Of a stretch of DNA of 64,000 bases, positions 63,201 to 64,000 are shown piece by piece. The position numbers were made by a program, and so were the translations under genes. The DNA lies in assembly GCA_963575645.1 (NCBI GenBank), contig OY754464.1, forward strand, positions 63,772,948-63,836,947, read 5' to 3'. Source of the DNA: Xanthostigma xanthostigma (Eukaryota > Arthropoda > Insecta > Raphidioptera > Raphidiidae). The stretch's first letter is position 1. Each line of letters starts with the position of its first letter. The notes beneath the pieces are model-generated. The model was not told the origin of the DNA. It made no database searches and was given only the letters and a program-made list of their open reading frames with translations.

Positions 63201-64000
63201 ATTCACTGTCATTTTCGTTTGAATTTGTAGATAAACCTTGCACGAAACGAAACATTTTATCTACAATCGCACGGTGTTACGACCCCAATGGGTACCTTGC
63301 ACCGGTCATATTGATAGCAAAACTTCTCATAAAAGAATTGTGGATTCTCAAAATAGGTTGGGATGAAACACCGCCCTCTAGCATTGTTCTTCATTGGAGC
63401 CAATTCAAAACAGGCTTACCTCTCCTTTTAGATTTTAGTGTACCTCGTCATATAGATACTGAGTTAAATCAACCAGTTATTTTAGTTGGGTTTTCTGACG
63501 CGTGTCTGTTCTCATTTGGCGCCGTCGTATACCTTCGCAGTATTGATTCATACGGGAATGTACACGTACATCTTATTTGTGCCAAATCGAAAGTGTCGCC
63601 CGTCAAAGTAGTTTCAATTCCTCGATTAGAGTTATGCGCAGCACAGTTACTGGCAAGGCTCTTGCATTTCGTTGCTGACTGTTATCAATCCCGTTTAGAT
63701 GTTAAAAGGGTGTATGCTTTGTGCGACTCCACTGTTGCGCTAAATTGGATTGCTACTGTTCCTACTCAACTGCAAACCTTTGTAAGTAACCGTGTTAGTC
63801 ATATTCAGGAACTCACCGATCCTAGATCGTGGTTTCACATAAATGGAAAAAACAACATAAGTGATTGCCTCTCAAGAGGATTAAATCCCATGCAATTTAT
63901 AGACAATTCCTCGTGGAAAAATGGCCCTGAATGGTTAAAGAAAAATGAATCGGAATGGCCCATTCGCAGGGTCAAACCATTAGAAAGCATACCGGAGGCC
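60293..64000 (+). CDS. BEL/Pao LTR-retrotransposon gag-pol, intact to the window edge
   Basis: The frame is open from ATG 60293 to base 64000, exactly 1236 codons, cut only by the window end. Order: Gln/Lys-rich coiled N-terminus; a DUF1759-type gag domain (LPELPLPKFNGNIKDWPLF near residue 116, FEDKRTIANTYFEQLLSF); clustered Cys/His knuckles near 325-390 (CVICKVNSHTVNHC, CLNCLSLHKVINC, CKICQLRHHTLLH); a DUF1758-type aspartic protease near 485 (LVDSCSQANFLS) and DGIIGASLF; BEL RT with RLVFDASSKS, ALTADIRQMYRQI (motif A) and MYVDDLVSS near 895; a peptidase-A17/RNase H-like region with FSDACLFSFGAVVY, PRLELCAAQLLARLL and LCDSTVALNWI. Integrase and the 3' LTR are expected beyond 64000. The protease reads DSC where DSG is usual. 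No stops or frameshifts, so the copy is young. Confidence 0.95.
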   Translation, partial: MAQKQQQRLNVLIAKKEKYFACIQRLYDNSRDISTTQQKEYFRVRCITLEDTKTKFLEILDDINLLQCEMNADHTPDYAVLDTFDEMICHIQNVAAELIVDKTGNDRGFDHTSKSIRKLPELPLPKFNGNIKDWPLFIECYNNMIHNNKELNNIDRVYYLIGCLSGPALTVCSGIAPTGDNYPIILKALTDKFEDKRTIANTYFEQLLSFKQAQDETADSLNSFLEHFHPAVTALLKLDIPNLVDYIFAYLAFQKLNPKTQRLFENARRSSEMPSYDDIVNFIKEQAKICTRTDCSVGNSNNAISRRTQKPLAFVVENDANPSLKCVICKVNSHTVNHCKNFLSVTPEDRYKIVKSNNLCLNCLSLHKVINCKSVNTCKICQLRHHTLLHFKNPSQSNSSSGTQPESKSTVGKSEQNCIVESRGSTTGTTHSNNSSQVAKREAYPVASYCSLTSSCKPSSNSTVLLSTAKVHILDKFGNLHESRFLVDSCSQANFLSLEFSRRLKLNVSKNHSSVYGIGSSSSTIHGYANIAILSQFDSHKRYPIEVFIIDRITDKMPSAQIDISLLSHLNSLPIADNEFYLPHKIDGIIGASLFANILGNQRVIGPPNTPVAIETTLGFVLMGSAPTLTTCQNKHSFYISVEPSLENLVKRFWEIEDIPSQEIINPEDVECEKIFQSTFNRDKTGRYTVTLPFKMDQSFLGDSYSVALSRFFSLERKLNSNPALRDQYREILRDYLDQGHMSKVVEDDASLKTYYIPHHAVFKEDSSSTPIRLVFDASSKSDSSYSLNDLLLTGPKLQVDVCKMFLNFRLFKVALTADIRQMYRQINIVSDHRRFQRILWRFSSDEPIESFQLNTVSFGVKSSPFLALRTVHQLAEDEKDSFPLASSVIKQDMYVDDLVSSVQSSDEATDLYHQLVELFRRGGFQLVKWATNSKQLLQNIPVENRSAKVVNFETDALKILGLQWHPHSDSLSFSFEFVDKPCTKRNILSTIARCYDPNGYLAPVILIAKLLIKELWILKIGWDETPPSSIVLHWSQFKTGLPLLLDFSVPRHIDTELNQPVILVGFSDACLFSFGAVVYLRSIDSYGNVHVHLICAKSKVSPVKVVSIPRLELCAAQLLARLLHFVADCYQSRLDVKRVYALCDSTVALNWIATVPTQLQTFVSNRVSHIQELTDPRSWFHINGKNNISDCLSRGLNPMQFIDNSSWKNGPEWLKKNESEWPIRRVKPLESIPEA

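Noticed and set aside
61051..63255. - strand ORFs of 66-74 codons across 61-63 kb
   Set aside because: Antisense shadows of the BEL gag-pol frame.

Overview
The window reads as AT-rich, intron/intergenic DNA from an animal, most likely an insect or other arthropod. This is inferred from the mixture of a Penelope-like element, an RNase H-bearing LINE, a BEL/Pao LTR element, many hAT, Tc1/mariner, pogo and Harbinger-type MITEs, and tRNA-derived modules. There is no bacterial-style gene density, no rRNA, no canonical tRNA and no CRISPR. The species cannot be fixed from sequence alone.

Host coding sequence is scarce. On the + strand, 977-1052 looks like the first coding exon of a secreted or membrane protein: a signal peptide followed by a GT donor. 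On the - strand, 36926-36721 looks like a terminal coding exon: acceptor, 67 codons, stop. Neither gene was recognised, and most of the window would be their introns or flanks.

From 1.3 to 3.2 kb there is a 5'-truncated Penelope-like element (RT palm plus GIY-YIG endonuclease) bounded by long inverted terminal repeats and a 15-bp target duplication. The same ends recur as two coding-less palindromic insertions at 40.5-41.3 kb, each with its own target duplication. The repeats carry a hammerhead-ribozyme-like core. A second, sequence-unrelated but architecturally identical hammerhead candidate lies at 25.7 kb.

From 3.2 to 53 kb lies a graveyard of non-autonomous elements. It includes seven hAT-type insertions, several with clear 8-bp duplications; Tc1/mariner, pogo and Harbinger MITEs; a 1.3-kb foldback with 533-bp arms at 10.9-12.2 kb; three tandem arrays of about 150-bp units; two copies of a composite repeat carrying a tRNA-like Pol III promoter; and fragments of at least two further LINEs. 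Several are nested, for example a hAT at 31.3-33.1 kb that contains a TTAA element (itself containing a foldback) and another hAT MITE.

From 53.9 to 59.6 kb on the - strand is an essentially full-length LINE. It has ORF1 with a zinc knuckle, ORF2 with endonuclease, RT and RNase H, a poly(A) tail and a 13-bp target duplication. The ORF2 start appears to have decayed to ATA inside a TAATA stop/start overlap. It appears to sit in the 5' LTR of a BEL/Pao retrotransposon, whose uninterrupted gag-pol frame starts at 60293 and runs off the right edge, at least 1236 codons.
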